Source of the DNA: Phycisphaerae bacterium
GTDB taxonomy: Bacteria > Planctomycetota > Phycisphaerae > Phycisphaerales > SM1A02
NCBI GenBank assembly: GCA_016845245.1
Contig: JAERSY010000059.1
Span: 34,959 to 98,958 of the forward strand
Length of the DNA stretch: 64,000 nt
Reading direction: 5' to 3'
Shown here: piece after piece, positions 1-8,848 of the stretch
Position numbering within the stretch: position 1 is the first letter of the stretch
Layout of the letters: the number at the start of each line of letters is the position of its first letter
The notes under the pieces: model-generated
Seen by the model: the letters and a program-made list of their open reading frames with translations, nothing else
Database searches by the model: none
What the model was told of the DNA's origin: nothing
Translations under genes and position numbers: made by a program

Positions 1-249
1 CGCGGGCAATCCTTGCCTTGGAGCAACTGCAACATTCTCGACCCACCAATTCGACGAAATGTTAAACTCGCAGAAGCGCCGAGTTTTGGTCAAACGATTT
101 TTGATTACGAACCAGAATGCGCTGGTGCTCAAGATTATGCAAAACTTGCGCAAAGTGTCATGGAAGCAAATCAACCACAAACATCACAAGTGATCGAAGT
201 GAAATCAACTGAAGAGTTGAGCGACCCTGTTTCACATGACATTCAATAA
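1..249 (+). CDS. parA: ParA/Soj chromosome-partitioning ATPase, C-terminal end (partial)
   Basis: Only the carboxy-terminal end is in the window. It shows the ParA signature [15 protein letters not shown], then DYEP and [12 protein letters not shown], followed by a polar tail of about 25 residues. ParA proteins are cytoplasmic Walker-type ATPases that move ParB-bound origin regions; the nucleotide site would lie left of the window. The first 35 bases read poorly in this frame, while the third frame gives [10 protein letters not shown], which resembles the helix expected before the signature. A small frameshift or an edge artefact is therefore possible. The stop overlaps the next start by 14 bases. 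Confidence 0.8.
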   Translation, partial: RGQSLPWSNCNILDPPIRRNVKLAEAPSFGQTIFDYEPECAGAQDYAKLAQSVMEANQPQTSQVIEVKSTEELSDPVSHDIQ

Positions 250-1015
250 TCACGCAACAACGAAATGGCGTGTGTTTTTTTGGGGTCTTCTAGCACTCAC
301 ATTCCTTTTGTCTCATCGATATCAGGCAGACCCTACAGGGGAATCCATTGAATCGCCAGACAAAATGCTTCACTTTGTAGCATTCGGCGCAATCACGTTT
401 CTCTTCATTGGAACGAGGTACATAAAAAGTACGCTCTTTCTATTTCTACTTGCAACTGGATGGGTCATTATTGATGAATGGACACAACACCTATTCCCAA
501 ACAATCGAACGTGGAGTACAGCAGATGTTGTTTCTGGTGAACTTGGCGTTCTCGCTGCAATGTGCTGGAAAGGCGCGTGTTCATCGCCAAAGTTACAACC
601 ACTGCGGGATTCGTTTGATGAAATGTTAAACAGTTGGCACATGTGGATGATGCTAGGCGTTGTTGGTTTTACGTCCATGTGCATCAGTTTTCTTGCGGTG
701 TGGCACATCTTTAATCTATTCGTTGATTCGCCGAGCACTTCGCTCACTATGTTGATTTCCATTCTCGTGAGCACACTCATGGTTTTGCTCTACCTCATAC
801 GAAATGAAACAGTGCACTCTATTCTGTACCCACTCTTAAAAAGTATGGCGCTTCCATCATTAGCGTCGATTGGATTATTGCCTGTGTTCTATTTGTTGTT
901 TGCACCCATGACACCGATTCCATTTGTCATTGCACTTGCATGTTTGGTTGCATGGCATCGACTTGTCTGGGACACAAAAGTTTTTACGTTGAGGGAATTG
1001 TCAGTTGACCTCTGA
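236..1015 (+). CDS. VanZ-like integral membrane protein
   Basis: This is a 259-residue membrane protein. Residues 41-51 ([11 protein letters not shown]), the DEWTQ at 80-84 and [11 protein letters not shown] at 94-104 match the conserved blocks of the VanZ-like family, whose general biochemical role is unclear. A first hydrophobic segment lies at about residues 12-25. Several more membrane spans fill residues 135-250, beyond the usual end of the VanZ core, so the C-terminal half is an extension. The ATG lies inside the end of parA, and the stop overlaps the start of murJ, so the three genes probably share a transcript. Family assignment is fairly sure; function is not. Confidence 0.7.
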   Translation: MTFNNHATTKWRVFFWGLLALTFLLSHRYQADPTGESIESPDKMLHFVAFGAITFLFIGTRYIKSTLFLFLLATGWVIIDEWTQHLFPNNRTWSTADVVSGELGVLAAMCWKGACSSPKLQPLRDSFDEMLNSWHMWMMLGVVGFTSMCISFLAVWHIFNLFVDSPSTSLTMLISILVSTLMVLLYLIRNETVHSILYPLLKSMALPSLASIGLLPVFYLLFAPMTPIPFVIALACLVAWHRLVWDTKVFTLRELSVDL

Positions 1016-2585
1016 ACAGTTTGAGAAAAATACACGAACGAACACCGTGCTTACGCTCGCAAGTCGCGTCACAGGGCTAGTGAGAGATGGTGCAATCTCA
1101 CGAGTGTTCGGCTCCGGCGCATTTGCTTCAGCGTTCTACTTTGCATTTCTCATTCCAAACTTGTTTCGGCGTTTGTTTGGCGAGGGGGCACTTGCTGCCG
1201 CCTTCCTACCGTCGTATTCAAAACTACTGTATGAGAATGAAGAACACGCGAAAGCATTTGCAACACTCACCCTTTCAACATTGACGCTTTTCTTGAGCGG
1301 CATCGTCATTGCAATAGAACTTATCTTGCTTTCGGTCATCAGCATGCAAGAGGAGCCAACACTCGCAGTCCAGTTAACAATGGTCATGTTGCCGTACATG
1401 CCACTCGTCTGTATCGTGGCAATTCTCGCGGCAATGCTTCATGTGCATGGAAAGTTTGGTCCGCCTGCAGCAGCCCCAATCATTTTGAATGGCGCAATGA
1501 TTGCTGCGACCATTGGTTTTGTAAACGTCTTTGATTCAGAGACAAAACATATGTTTGCAATTGCGATTGCTGTTGTCATCGCAGGCATCATTCAAGTTGT
1601 GTGGTCGCTGCTTGCATTGAGACGAATCGGTTGGTTCTCTGCGAAGACCACGCACATGCGTGGCGAATTACGAACACTGATGCGAACGACGCTGCCAATG
1701 ATTGTTGGACTTGGCGTTCTTCAAATCAATACCCTTTGTGATGGCGTCATTGCTAGTTGGCCCGCGCTCTTTGGAGACACGATTGCTGGTGTTGTTTATC
1801 CACTACATGAAAGTGCGATGAGTGAGTTAAGTTGGGGACAGCGGTTGTACCAGTTCCCGCTTGGCGTTTTTGGCATTGCAATCGCGACAGCAATTTATCC
1901 ACTGCTCGCAAAACAACAACTCGACTCCGAGCGGTTTGGCGAAACAATGAGAAGGGGGATGCGGTCGGTGATGTTTATTGGATTGCCTGCAAGTGCGGGG
2001 CTCATTTTTGTTCGCGAGCCACTGACTGCGGCAGTGTTTCAGGGCGGCGCATTCACAAGTGATGACACGCTTGCAGTCGGCGCAATTCTCTTGGGATACG
2101 CGCCCGCCGTTTGGGCATATTCAATGTGCGGCGTCCTAACAAAAGGGTTTTACGCGAGAGGAAACACGATGACACCCGTGAAGATTGCAATTGGGTGCAT
2201 GGTGCTCAACGCCATCTTAAATGTCACACTGATTTGGACGCCATTAAAGACGGCAGGGCTTGCGTGGTCCACTTCGATTTGTGCGGTCTTGCAAGCAGCA
2301 ATCTTAATGGCAGCAATCTCCAAAGATGCAAAACCATTTGATGGCACCGTGCTCAGGTCTTGGTTAAAAACTTCCCTGTTGACACTTGCGATGAGTCTTG
2401 TTGTTGCATTTTTACTTCAATTAGATTTTTTCCAGTTCACCAACTGGGATGACAGTGTGAAAACGCTTGCCATCGTTGTACCAGTTGCTGCACTTTGTTA
2501 TGGGCTTGGCGCGCGAATACTTCGCATGCCGGAGCTCAATTGGTCGCTTGGTTTCGCAGACGCGGGAAAAAGGGAAAAAGTTTAA
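1005..2585 (+). CDS. murJ: Lipid II flippase MurJ
   Basis: MurJ moves lipid II, the peptidoglycan precursor, across the cytoplasmic membrane. The 526-residue length and many hydrophobic segments fit this 14-helix family. The N-terminal signature is clear: SRVTGLVRD, then PNLFRRLFGEGALAAAF at about residues 50-66, where charged residues line the transport cavity. The start is a TTG at 1005 with a GAGGG ribosome-binding site at 991-995. No ATG gives a family-like N-terminus, so the TTG is preferred. It overlaps the upstream VanZ-like gene by 11 bases and is likely translationally coupled to it. Confidence 0.95.
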   Translation: MTSEQFEKNTRTNTVLTLASRVTGLVRDGAISRVFGSGAFASAFYFAFLIPNLFRRLFGEGALAAAFLPSYSKLLYENEEHAKAFATLTLSTLTLFLSGIVIAIELILLSVISMQEEPTLAVQLTMVMLPYMPLVCIVAILAAMLHVHGKFGPPAAAPIILNGAMIAATIGFVNVFDSETKHMFAIAIAVVIAGIIQVVWSLLALRRIGWFSAKTTHMRGELRTLMRTTLPMIVGLGVLQINTLCDGVIASWPALFGDTIAGVVYPLHESAMSELSWGQRLYQFPLGVFGIAIATAIYPLLAKQQLDSERFGETMRRGMRSVMFIGLPASAGLIFVREPLTAAVFQGGAFTSDDTLAVGAILLGYAPAVWAYSMCGVLTKGFYARGNTMTPVKIAIGCMVLNAILNVTLIWTPLKTAGLAWSTSICAVLQAAILMAAISKDAKPFDGTVLRSWLKTSLLTLAMSLVVAFLLQLDFFQFTNWDDSVKTLAIVVPVAALCYGLGARILRMPELNWSLGFADAGKREKV

Positions 2586-2641
2586 AAAGTAGAGTTTCTC
2601 ATTGAAGACCGATGGGTAAAATCGCCCATGACATACTGCAC

Positions 2642-3679
2642 ATGGCAAACAAACAGAAGAAAGTCGTAGTCACTGGTGGCTCTGGATTTATCGGGGCTTA
2701 TTTTTGCCGTGAGCTTATGAGTAGGGGCGATGAAGTGACGATTTTAGACTTGGTAGAGCCCGGCGATGAATCGCCTCACCACACCTATGTGTACGGGGAT
2801 ATCAGGGATGAGCAAGCAGTTCGCAAGGCTTTTGTTGGATGCGATGAAGTCATTCATCTTGCTGCAGCACACCATGATTTTGGCATTGATGAAAAAACAT
2901 ATTATTCGGTCAATGAAGAGGGCTTAAAAATCATAACCCGCGTGATGGACGAGTTTGGAATGTCTTCAATCTCGTTCTATTCAACGGTTGCGGTGTATGG
3001 CAATGCGCCACCACCACTGACAGAAGAAACAACGCCTCAGCCAGAAACCTTTTATGGCAAATCAAAACTTGCTGGCGAAGTCGTTCTCAAGGAATGGGTT
3101 GAACTTGGCGGAGAGAGGCAAGCGCTCGTGATTCGTCCAACAGTGACGTTTGGCGTAAACAACTTTGCAAACATGTATTCACTCTTAAGACAAGTGAACA
3201 ACGGCAAGTTCTTCTTTGCAAAGGGTTCATCAAACATAAAGAGCTTGTCGTACATCGAGAACATTGTTGCAGCAACAATGTACTTGCTCGACACAAAGAA
3301 GTATGACGCATTTGACGTCTTCAATTACATTGACAAACCAGACCTGACAAGTATTGAGATTGCAGAATCCTGTTATCAAGCATTGCAGAAGCCATTGCCA
3401 AAAGTCAGACTTCCGCTTTGGTTATTGCTCCTCGGCGCGAAACCATTTGATCTTATCATTGCACTGACTGGGAAAAACTTGCCTGTATCATCAGCAAGGG
3501 TTCGAAAGTTGTTTGTCGACCAAACAAAGTTTGAAGCAGACAAGATTCTTGCAACTGGATATACACCTGAAGTTTCACTTCCTGAAGCAATCAAGCGAAC
3601 AGCGAATTGGTATGTCGAGCGAGGTCAACATGAGTCCGCAACGTGGCATCAGCCGCCGAAAGAAGTTGTGCGATCTTAA
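2642..3679 (+). CDS. NAD(P)-dependent sugar epimerase/dehydratase (extended SDR)
   Basis: An extended short-chain dehydrogenase acting on a nucleotide sugar or similar substrate. The Rossmann motif VTGGSGFIG follows directly after the start, DIRD marks the second strand, HLAAAH the third, and the catalytic YxxxK is in FYGKSKL. The C-terminal half binds the substrate, which cannot be named. The ATG at 2642 gives a normal family N-terminus; an in-frame ATG at 2612 would add ten residues, and neither has a clear ribosome-binding site. It faces the deacetylase gene convergently, with a 4-base overlap, at the left edge of a polysaccharide gene cluster. Confidence 0.85.
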   Translation: MANKQKKVVVTGGSGFIGAYFCRELMSRGDEVTILDLVEPGDESPHHTYVYGDIRDEQAVRKAFVGCDEVIHLAAAHHDFGIDEKTYYSVNEEGLKIITRVMDEFGMSSISFYSTVAVYGNAPPPLTEETTPQPETFYGKSKLAGEVVLKEWVELGGERQALVIRPTVTFGVNNFANMYSLLRQVNNGKFFFAKGSSNIKSLSYIENIVAATMYLLDTKKYDAFDVFNYIDKPDLTSIEIAESCYQALQKPLPKVRLPLWLLLLGAKPFDLIIALTGKNLPVSSARVRKLFVDQTKFEADKILATGYTPEVSLPEAIKRTANWYVERGQHESATWHQPPKEVVRS

Positions 3680-4527
3680 TGCGAACCGTTTAAGACTTGA
3701 TCTTTTAAATCCGCAACAGTTGTCCATTTGAAATCGGAAAGCAGTTTCGACCACCGCTTATCACATTTATCAATGTTGAGGTAATGCCTAAACGTGTATT
3801 GCTTGCCCATGCCTTGGACTCTCGGTTGCCCAGCATCAATTTCCCACGGGTGAATGTAAAAAACATATGGTTGATTCTTCTTCAGAATCTTGTTTACGCC
3901 TGCTTTAAACAGGGTGTAGGGGAACAACCTGAAGTAGCCGCCGCCAGCCCACGGGATGCCTTTCCCCATAACATGGAGGCATGAAACACAGACTTCGTGA
4001 AATCCATCACGAATCTCTTGCACAACTTCGTTTGGATTCAACCCAGTGAGTTTTCCATATCTGTCATGAGCAATCGTTGGGAAGGAGGATGAGTCATAGG
4101 TGTATCCTTCTTCTTGAAGAATATCAATCGCTTCGTCTGTGATTGAAAAACAAGGCGCTCTGTACCCGACGACGTTGTGTCCCGTTAAATCTTCAAGAAG
4201 TGATTTTGTGTCACGAATATCAATTCTAAATCGCTCAGTTGAGATTTCGTAGATGAGTTCATGGTTGTAACCATGACTTGCGATTTCATGCCCCGCGTTT
4301 GCAATCGCCTTCACAATGTTTGGATGTCGTTCCGCAATCCAACCAAGAATAAAGCAAGTGCATTTCACTTGATGCATCTCCATGAGTTCAAGCATTCGCT
4401 CAACATTTCTCTCCACACGTCGTTCATGTGTATCCCAGAGAGAAGGGTCAATGCCAAGATTTTGCACTTGGAACCAATCTTCAACATCAATTGACATTGC
4501 AGCAGGGGTTGTGTGTGAAGTAGCCAT
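3676..4527 (-). CDS. XrtA/PEP-CTERM-type polysaccharide deacetylase (DUF3473)
   Basis: A carbohydrate esterase family 4 (NodB-fold) deacetylase, 283 residues. MSIDVEDWF near the N-terminus supplies the catalytic and metal-binding Asp, and HEIASHGYNHE carries the metal-binding His pair. GYRAPCFS and FYIHPWEID are the later catalytic blocks. The C-terminal part with RHYLN matches the DUF3473 extension found in deacetylases of exosortase-linked exopolysaccharide loci. It probably removes N-acetyl groups from a surface glycan. The ATG shares bases with the stop of the upstream formyltransferase (ATGA), so the two are coupled. No exosortase gene is present in the window. Confidence 0.88.
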   Translation of the reverse strand: MATSHTTPAAMSIDVEDWFQVQNLGIDPSLWDTHERRVERNVERMLELMEMHQVKCTCFILGWIAERHPNIVKAIANAGHEIASHGYNHELIYEISTERFRIDIRDTKSLLEDLTGHNVVGYRAPCFSITDEAIDILQEEGYTYDSSSFPTIAHDRYGKLTGLNPNEVVQEIRDGFHEVCVSCLHVMGKGIPWAGGGYFRLFPYTLFKAGVNKILKKNQPYVFYIHPWEIDAGQPRVQGMGKQYTFRHYLNIDKCDKRWSKLLSDFKWTTVADLKDQVLNGSH

Positions 4528-5312
4528 CAGAGCATCTTATGTCCAACGCGGCGAAGCGCTTTGACATCCTTCGGAGTGGGGAATGAAAAGTACTGTGCGT
4601 CCGACATATCAAGGTGCTGTCTAGATTCAAATGCTATATCAAAATCAGCGAGCACTTCAATCATAAGCCGTGCGCCTTCTTCCTTCGTTCCAACGATGAC
4701 TCTGTCGAGAGAATCTTGTTTCTTTAAGGGAAACGCCTTCGTGGAGATGATGCCACCCGCGTCAAGTTTTTCCGCCATCTCATGAATCGTGATCGTTGCG
4801 TGTTCTTCTTGATGAAGCAATTGCCAGAAGTTGGGCATCATGCCTCGGTAAATCGGAAGACGGCCACTGTGAATATTGATGCACGCTTTCGTCGATGCGT
4901 TCATGATTTCTTTTTTGAACACTTCTGGTGCAGCAACTGATGCGATGACATCTGGTTTGAGATGCTTCACTTTTTCGATGTAGCGAGGGTCGTTGACGGA
5001 TTGCGTATCGAAGATCTCAATGCCAGCTTGTTCAGCGATGGTCTTGATGGAACGGCCTTTCAGTTTTGTCCACACGAAGCGGAAACCAAGGCGAACAAAG
5101 TCGAATGGGCCATAAAATTTGAACATTCTCCACGCTGTTTTCCAGATGGGTTCATGGAACGCATCCACTACAGTTATTCCGATAACATCAATGTCCTCGC
5201 GTGGGTATTCATTAAAAAAGACGTCAAAGAACTTGATGACATAGAGCGGGTCATCTTCAGTGACGAATAAAACCTTTGTTGAGGCGTAGGGTGTCTCTTT
5301 TTCTGAACTCAT
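4527..5312 (-). CDS. Formyltransferase family protein (Fmt/PurN-like fold)
   Basis: A formyl-transferase-fold protein of about 260 residues. The block INIHSGRLPIYRG carries the Asn and His of the catalytic centre, and LDAGGIIS supplies the conserved Asp region. Together with the cluster context this suggests N-formylation of an amino sugar with 10-formyl-tetrahydrofolate, as in surface polysaccharide synthesis; that substrate is inferred. It lacks the C-terminal OB domain of methionyl-tRNA formyltransferase. The start is uncertain: the ATG at 5312 leaves a short leader before TKVLFVTEDD, and one at 5339 would add nine residues. It is coupled to the downstream deacetylase and divergent from the acyltransferase at 5431. 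Confidence 0.8.
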   Translation of the reverse strand: MSSEKETPYASTKVLFVTEDDPLYVIKFFDVFFNEYPREDIDVIGITVVDAFHEPIWKTAWRMFKFYGPFDFVRLGFRFVWTKLKGRSIKTIAEQAGIEIFDTQSVNDPRYIEKVKHLKPDVIASVAAPEVFKKEIMNASTKACINIHSGRLPIYRGMMPNFWQLLHQEEHATITIHEMAEKLDAGGIISTKAFPLKKQDSLDRVIVGTKEEGARLMIEVLADFDIAFESRQHLDMSDAQYFSFPTPKDVKALRRVGHKML

Positions 5313-5365
5313 ACGGTACTTTTTCTGTATAGATGACATTCATCGACAGATAGAGAGGTCAACAT

Positions 5366-5405
5366 CATACGATTGTCGGATTGATTGTGTTTCGTCAATC
5401 GTATG
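5366..5405. promoter_or_regulatory. Inverted repeat in the divergent promoter region
   Basis: CATACGATTG at 5366-5375 and CAATCGTATG at 5396-5405 form a perfect 10-base inverted repeat with a 20-base spacer. A second, partly nested pair is TCGGATT at 5377-5383 and AATCCGA at 5408-5414. Both lie between the divergent formyltransferase and acyltransferase starts. They could be an operator for a dimeric regulator or an RNA hairpin; no regulator gene lies nearby. Confidence 0.4.
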
Positions 5406-5430
5406 AATAATCCGATAGTAAGCCATACCA

Positions 5431-6000
5431 ATGGATTCAAAAGAGAACATCCAATCTCCGTCGCCACGCTCTCAAAGCGATGCGATGGAACAAGCGCCAC
5501 CAAAGCGTAAGTCTGTGTGGTCTGCGAAGGACCGAATAATAAGGTTGCTTTGGGGAACTGTTGGCAGAGCAGTTTGGCATTGTCTGCCTTGTTTCCGCAT
5601 TTCAATCTTGCGGTTGTTCGGCGGGCGAGTTGGCAAAAGGTGTACGATCGCATCATCGGTTGAAGTCACAGTGCCGTGGAACATCACAATGGGCGATGAT
5701 AGCCACATCGCAGAACACGTCATTCTTTACTCCCTGGGCACAATTACGCTTGGTAACAACGTGAGAATCGACACGAAAGCACATTTGTGCGCAGGTTCCC
5801 ATGACATGCGTGACACAACGTTCCCCTTAACAAGGCCGCCAATCACAGTGGGGGACAATTCGTACATCGGCATCGACGCCTACATTGGTCCGAACGTTTC
5901 ACTCGGCAATGACACATGTGTCCATGCGAGAGCAAGTGTGTATAAAAGTTTCGATGATGGGGTGGAACTCCAAGGTAATCCCGCGAGACCGCTCTCATGA
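5431..6000 (+). CDS. Hexapeptide-repeat acyltransferase, WcaF-like (1 of 3)
   Basis: A left-handed beta-helix acyltransferase, 189 residues, of the type that O-acetylates sugars during exopolysaccharide synthesis. After a basic N-terminal helix come repeated [IVL]-G-x-x hexads from about residue 70. The loop LCAGSHDM contains the catalytic His, and QGNPARPL is the typical C-terminal end. The acyl acceptor cannot be told. It opens a rightward run of four tightly overlapping genes (two acyltransferases, a glycosyltransferase and a third acyltransferase), so it probably decorates the glycan that the operon builds. Confidence 0.85.
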   Translation: MDSKENIQSPSPRSQSDAMEQAPPKRKSVWSAKDRIIRLLWGTVGRAVWHCLPCFRISILRLFGGRVGKRCTIASSVEVTVPWNITMGDDSHIAEHVILYSLGTITLGNNVRIDTKAHLCAGSHDMRDTTFPLTRPPITVGDNSYIGIDAYIGPNVSLGNDTCVHARASVYKSFDDGVELQGNPARPLS

Positions 6001-6506
6001 AACGTATAAAACAATTGTTATGGAACACAGTTGGTAAAATACTCTTTCGTTGTACGCCGCACAATGCGTACGCGTACCGTACATCGCTCTTAAAACTCTT
6101 CGGTATGAAGTGTGGTACAAGAGTCCGCTTTAGGCGGAATGTCCACGTCGATAAACCGTGGAACATCACAGCAGATGATTTAGTCATTTTTGGTGACTGC
6201 GCGATTGTAAACGCGACTGCACCCATTCGAATTGGGAAGCGATGTGTCGTCAGCCAATACGCGATGCTCATGACGAAGCAAGGAGATTGCAAATCGAAGG
6301 GACGCACGAACACAGTCAAGTCAATCGTTATTGAGGACGACAGTTGGGTTGCAGCAGACTCGCTTGTTTTGCCAGGTGCTCACATTGAAAGGGGCGTCGT
6401 TGTAGGCGCGCGTTCATTAGTTACAGGTCGTCTTCCAAGTTGGAGTATCTGCACAGGGGAGCCAGCACAGAAACGCACTGAACGTGTGCTGTACGGAACA
6501 ACATGA
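5997..6506 (+). CDS. Hexapeptide-repeat acyltransferase lacking the usual catalytic His (2 of 3)
   Basis: A 169-residue left-handed beta-helix protein, homologous to its two neighbours. It shares the LLKLFGMKCG N-terminal block, the PWNIT turn, and a GEPAQKR end. Where the sister proteins read CAGSHDM or CAGTHDY, this one reads LMTKQGD at about residues 91-97, so the conserved His of the active loop is missing. It may be inactive, structural, or use another residue. It overlaps the first acyltransferase by ATGA and the glycosyltransferase by the same arrangement. Confidence 0.75.
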   Translation: MKRIKQLLWNTVGKILFRCTPHNAYAYRTSLLKLFGMKCGTRVRFRRNVHVDKPWNITADDLVIFGDCAIVNATAPIRIGKRCVVSQYAMLMTKQGDCKSKGRTNTVKSIVIEDDSWVAADSLVLPGAHIERGVVVGARSLVTGRLPSWSICTGEPAQKRTERVLYGTT

Positions 6507-7354
6507 TGTCAAACATCGAAGTCATAATCCCAGTCAAAAATGAAGCGAAGAACTTGCCTTATGCACTCGCAAGCGTCATGGAGTGGGCGGACAAGGTTTG
6601 GGTGGTCGATTCAGAGTCAAACGATGACACAAGAGATATTGCGAAAGCAGCCGGCGCTGAAGTTGTTGTGCAACCATGGCTTGGTTATGCAAAACAAAAA
6701 AATTGGGCCATCGAGAACTTAGACATTCAATCTGATTGGATTTTTATTCTCGATGCCGACGAAGCAATCTTGCCAACATTAAAAGACGAACTTGTTTCGA
6801 TTGCTTCGAAGCCCGTAGATTCGGTGAGCGAGTCAGCATTTAACATCAATCGTTACTTTATCTTTCTTGGAAAGAGGATTCGACATTGTGGGTACTACCC
6901 AAGTTGGAATGTCCGCTTCTTTAAACGCGGCAAGGCAAAGTACGAAGAGCGTGAAGTGCACGAACACATGGTCGTCGATGGAATCACTGGCGCGCTTAAA
7001 GGGCATATGGAACACTATGACAGGCGCGGCTTGGAAGTGTATATGGCAAAACACAACCGATATTCAACGCTTGAAGCAAAAGAGATTCTGACGCAACTGA
7101 GCAAGAAAGATGAAACCATCGATGCATCACTGTTTGGAACGGCCCAACAAAGAAGACGTTGGATTAAACACCATCTTTATCCGAAGTTGCCTGCGAAGTG
7201 GCTGTGTCGTTTTATCTGGATGTATGTGCTTCGGTTTGGCTTCTTAGATGGCCTCACAGGGCTCCGCTTTTGCTTGTTCATCTCAAGTTATGAATTGTTA
7301 ATCTCGCTCAAAATGGTTGAACTTAAACAAGAGGAGCGTGGCCGTGACAGTTGA
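6503..7354 (+). CDS. Family 2 glycosyltransferase (WaaE/KdtX-like)
   Basis: A GT-A fold glycosyltransferase of 283 residues. The N-terminal VIIPVKNEAKNL starts the nucleotide-sugar binding fold, WVVDSESNDDT is the first Asp block, and FILDADE is the DxD metal-binding motif. REVHEHM and the hydrophobic C-terminal stretch with FLDGLTG match the WaaE/KdtX-like subgroup, which adds sugars to lipopolysaccharide core or related glycans. Donor and acceptor are unknown. The start overlaps the stop of the upstream acyltransferase. Confidence 0.85.
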   Translation: MMSNIEVIIPVKNEAKNLPYALASVMEWADKVWVVDSESNDDTRDIAKAAGAEVVVQPWLGYAKQKNWAIENLDIQSDWIFILDADEAILPTLKDELVSIASKPVDSVSESAFNINRYFIFLGKRIRHCGYYPSWNVRFFKRGKAKYEEREVHEHMVVDGITGALKGHMEHYDRRGLEVYMAKHNRYSTLEAKEILTQLSKKDETIDASLFGTAQQRRRWIKHHLYPKLPAKWLCRFIWMYVLRFGFLDGLTGLRFCLFISSYELLISLKMVELKQEERGRDS

Positions 7355-7898
7355 AGATAGACATGTCAGTCCCTACTCATTCGCTGAGAAAGTGAAACGA
7401 ATGGTGTGGTCAGTTGTCCAATCGACGCTCTTTCGTTATTCATTTCATACTTGGAATGGATGCAGAATCATGCTACTCAATCTCTTTGGCGCAAAAGTAC
7501 ACGCCTCTTGCATCATCCGGAGAACAGTTCGAGTTGAATGCCCTTGGAATCTGAAGATGGGTGCAAACGCGTGTCTTGGTGACGGGGCGATTGCGTACTG
7601 TCTCGGAGAAGTGACGATTGGACCGCGGGTTTCAATTTCTCAAGGCGCCCACTTGTGTGCAGGCACACATGATTACACATGTGCTTCGTTGCCACTTCTC
7701 CGACTTCCCATTACGATTGAAGAAGATGCTTGGATTGCAGCAGATGCGTTTGTTGGTCCGGGCATCACAATTGGCAAAGGCGCAATTCTTGGGGCTCGCG
7801 GGGTAGCGATGAAAGATCTTGATGCAATGACGATTTATGCAGGCAACCCTGCAAAATCAATCAAAGCACGCCCTGCAATCGATACAAAAAACGATTGA
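7344..7898 (+). CDS. Hexapeptide-repeat acyltransferase, WcaF-like (3 of 3)
   Basis: A third left-handed beta-helix acyltransferase of the operon. It has the LLNLFGAKV block, PWNLKMG, the catalytic loop LCAGTHDY and a C-terminal YAGNPAKSI. The start is set by a GAGGAG ribosome-binding site at 7331-7336, seven bases before a GTG at 7344; longer in-frame starts at 7338 (GTG) and 7317 (TTG) are less well placed. It overlaps the end of the glycosyltransferase gene by 11 bases. It probably O-acylates a sugar of the same glycan; the substrate is unknown. Confidence 0.85.
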   Translation: MTVEDRHVSPYSFAEKVKRMVWSVVQSTLFRYSFHTWNGCRIMLLNLFGAKVHASCIIRRTVRVECPWNLKMGANACLGDGAIAYCLGEVTIGPRVSISQGAHLCAGTHDYTCASLPLLRLPITIEEDAWIAADAFVGPGITIGKGAILGARGVAMKDLDAMTIYAGNPAKSIKARPAIDTKND

Positions 7899-7951
7899 TA
7901 AATCACCATCTTTTTGGTGCCACACTTCTGAACATTGCGTATCCTTTGTGT

Positions 7952-8848
7952 ATGCATAATAGATTTGCCAAAAGACCACACATCATCAAGCCATACAAGG
8001 GTTTTACGATTATTGAGTTACTTGTTGTTATTGCCATCATCGTGCTATTGGTTTCAATTTTGATTCCTGCAATGGGCAAGGCGCTTCGTACAGCTCGTTC
8101 GACTGAAGATAAAACACAGGCAAAAGGAATCTACACAGCGATGGTGTTGTATGCCTCGTCAAACAACGACAAGTTGCCGAGACCAAGTTTTATTCGGGAT
8201 AACTTCGACCCAGATATCACTGATGACACGACAGGAAACTTAATGTCCGTCATGATTGGTCGCGACTTCTTTACACCCGACTATTGCATCAGTCCGGTTG
8301 AAGCGAATCCGAACATCATCGATATCAACGAGTTTGGCGTCGAATATGATTACGGCTCTATTGATGGTGAAGATGTCTTCTGGGACCCCCTCTTTAATGG
8401 TGACGTCGAGAATGCGACGGCGTCAAATCCCGCATACAACTCTTACGCCCACCAAGCACTCGTTGGCCACCGCGCAAAAACGAAATGGAATAGTAACGCG
8501 GGCAGTTCTGACCTCATGATTTCAAATCGCGGACCGCGAGAAGGTGCGTTTGGTGAAGCCACAGATAGCCAAAGTTATACATTGCAATTCCATGGAAGCA
8601 ATGCTTCGTGGAGTGGTTCAATAGTGTCAGGCGATGGCTCATCTCGTATAGCACACAGCACATTCCCAGAGGGCGTTGCGTATCAACCCTTAAATGGTAT
8701 GCCACTTGGCCCAGACAACATCTTTGATTGTGAATGGAATGATGTCACTGCAAATGGCGCACCTGACGGCATGCCAAGTGGTGACAACTGGATGGTAATT
8801 TGCACGGAACTCATTGATGAGAACAACATGACTGCTGCGTGGGATTAA
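7952..8848 (+). CDS. Type II secretion/pilin-like protein with prepilin leader
   Basis: A pseudopilin-like protein of about 298 residues. After a basic leader, GFTIIELLVVIAII is the prepilin peptidase cleavage and methylation site with the hydrophobic N-terminal helix; cleavage would follow the Gly. The remainder is a large polar domain, longer than classical pseudopilins and like the many such proteins of planctomycetes. The ATG at 7952 gives a 17-residue leader; an upstream in-frame start at 7895 would be unusually long. The 3' end overlaps the converging epimerase gene by 38 bases. It could be assembled by the GspE/PilMNOP system at 26.4-30.9 kb. Confidence 0.75.
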   Translation: MHNRFAKRPHIIKPYKGFTIIELLVVIAIIVLLVSILIPAMGKALRTARSTEDKTQAKGIYTAMVLYASSNNDKLPRPSFIRDNFDPDITDDTTGNLMSVMIGRDFFTPDYCISPVEANPNIIDINEFGVEYDYGSIDGEDVFWDPLFNGDVENATASNPAYNSYAHQALVGHRAKTKWNSNAGSSDLMISNRGPREGAFGEATDSQSYTLQFHGSNASWSGSIVSGDGSSRIAHSTFPEGVAYQPLNGMPLGPDNIFDCEWNDVTANGAPDGMPSGDNWMVICTELIDENNMTAAWD

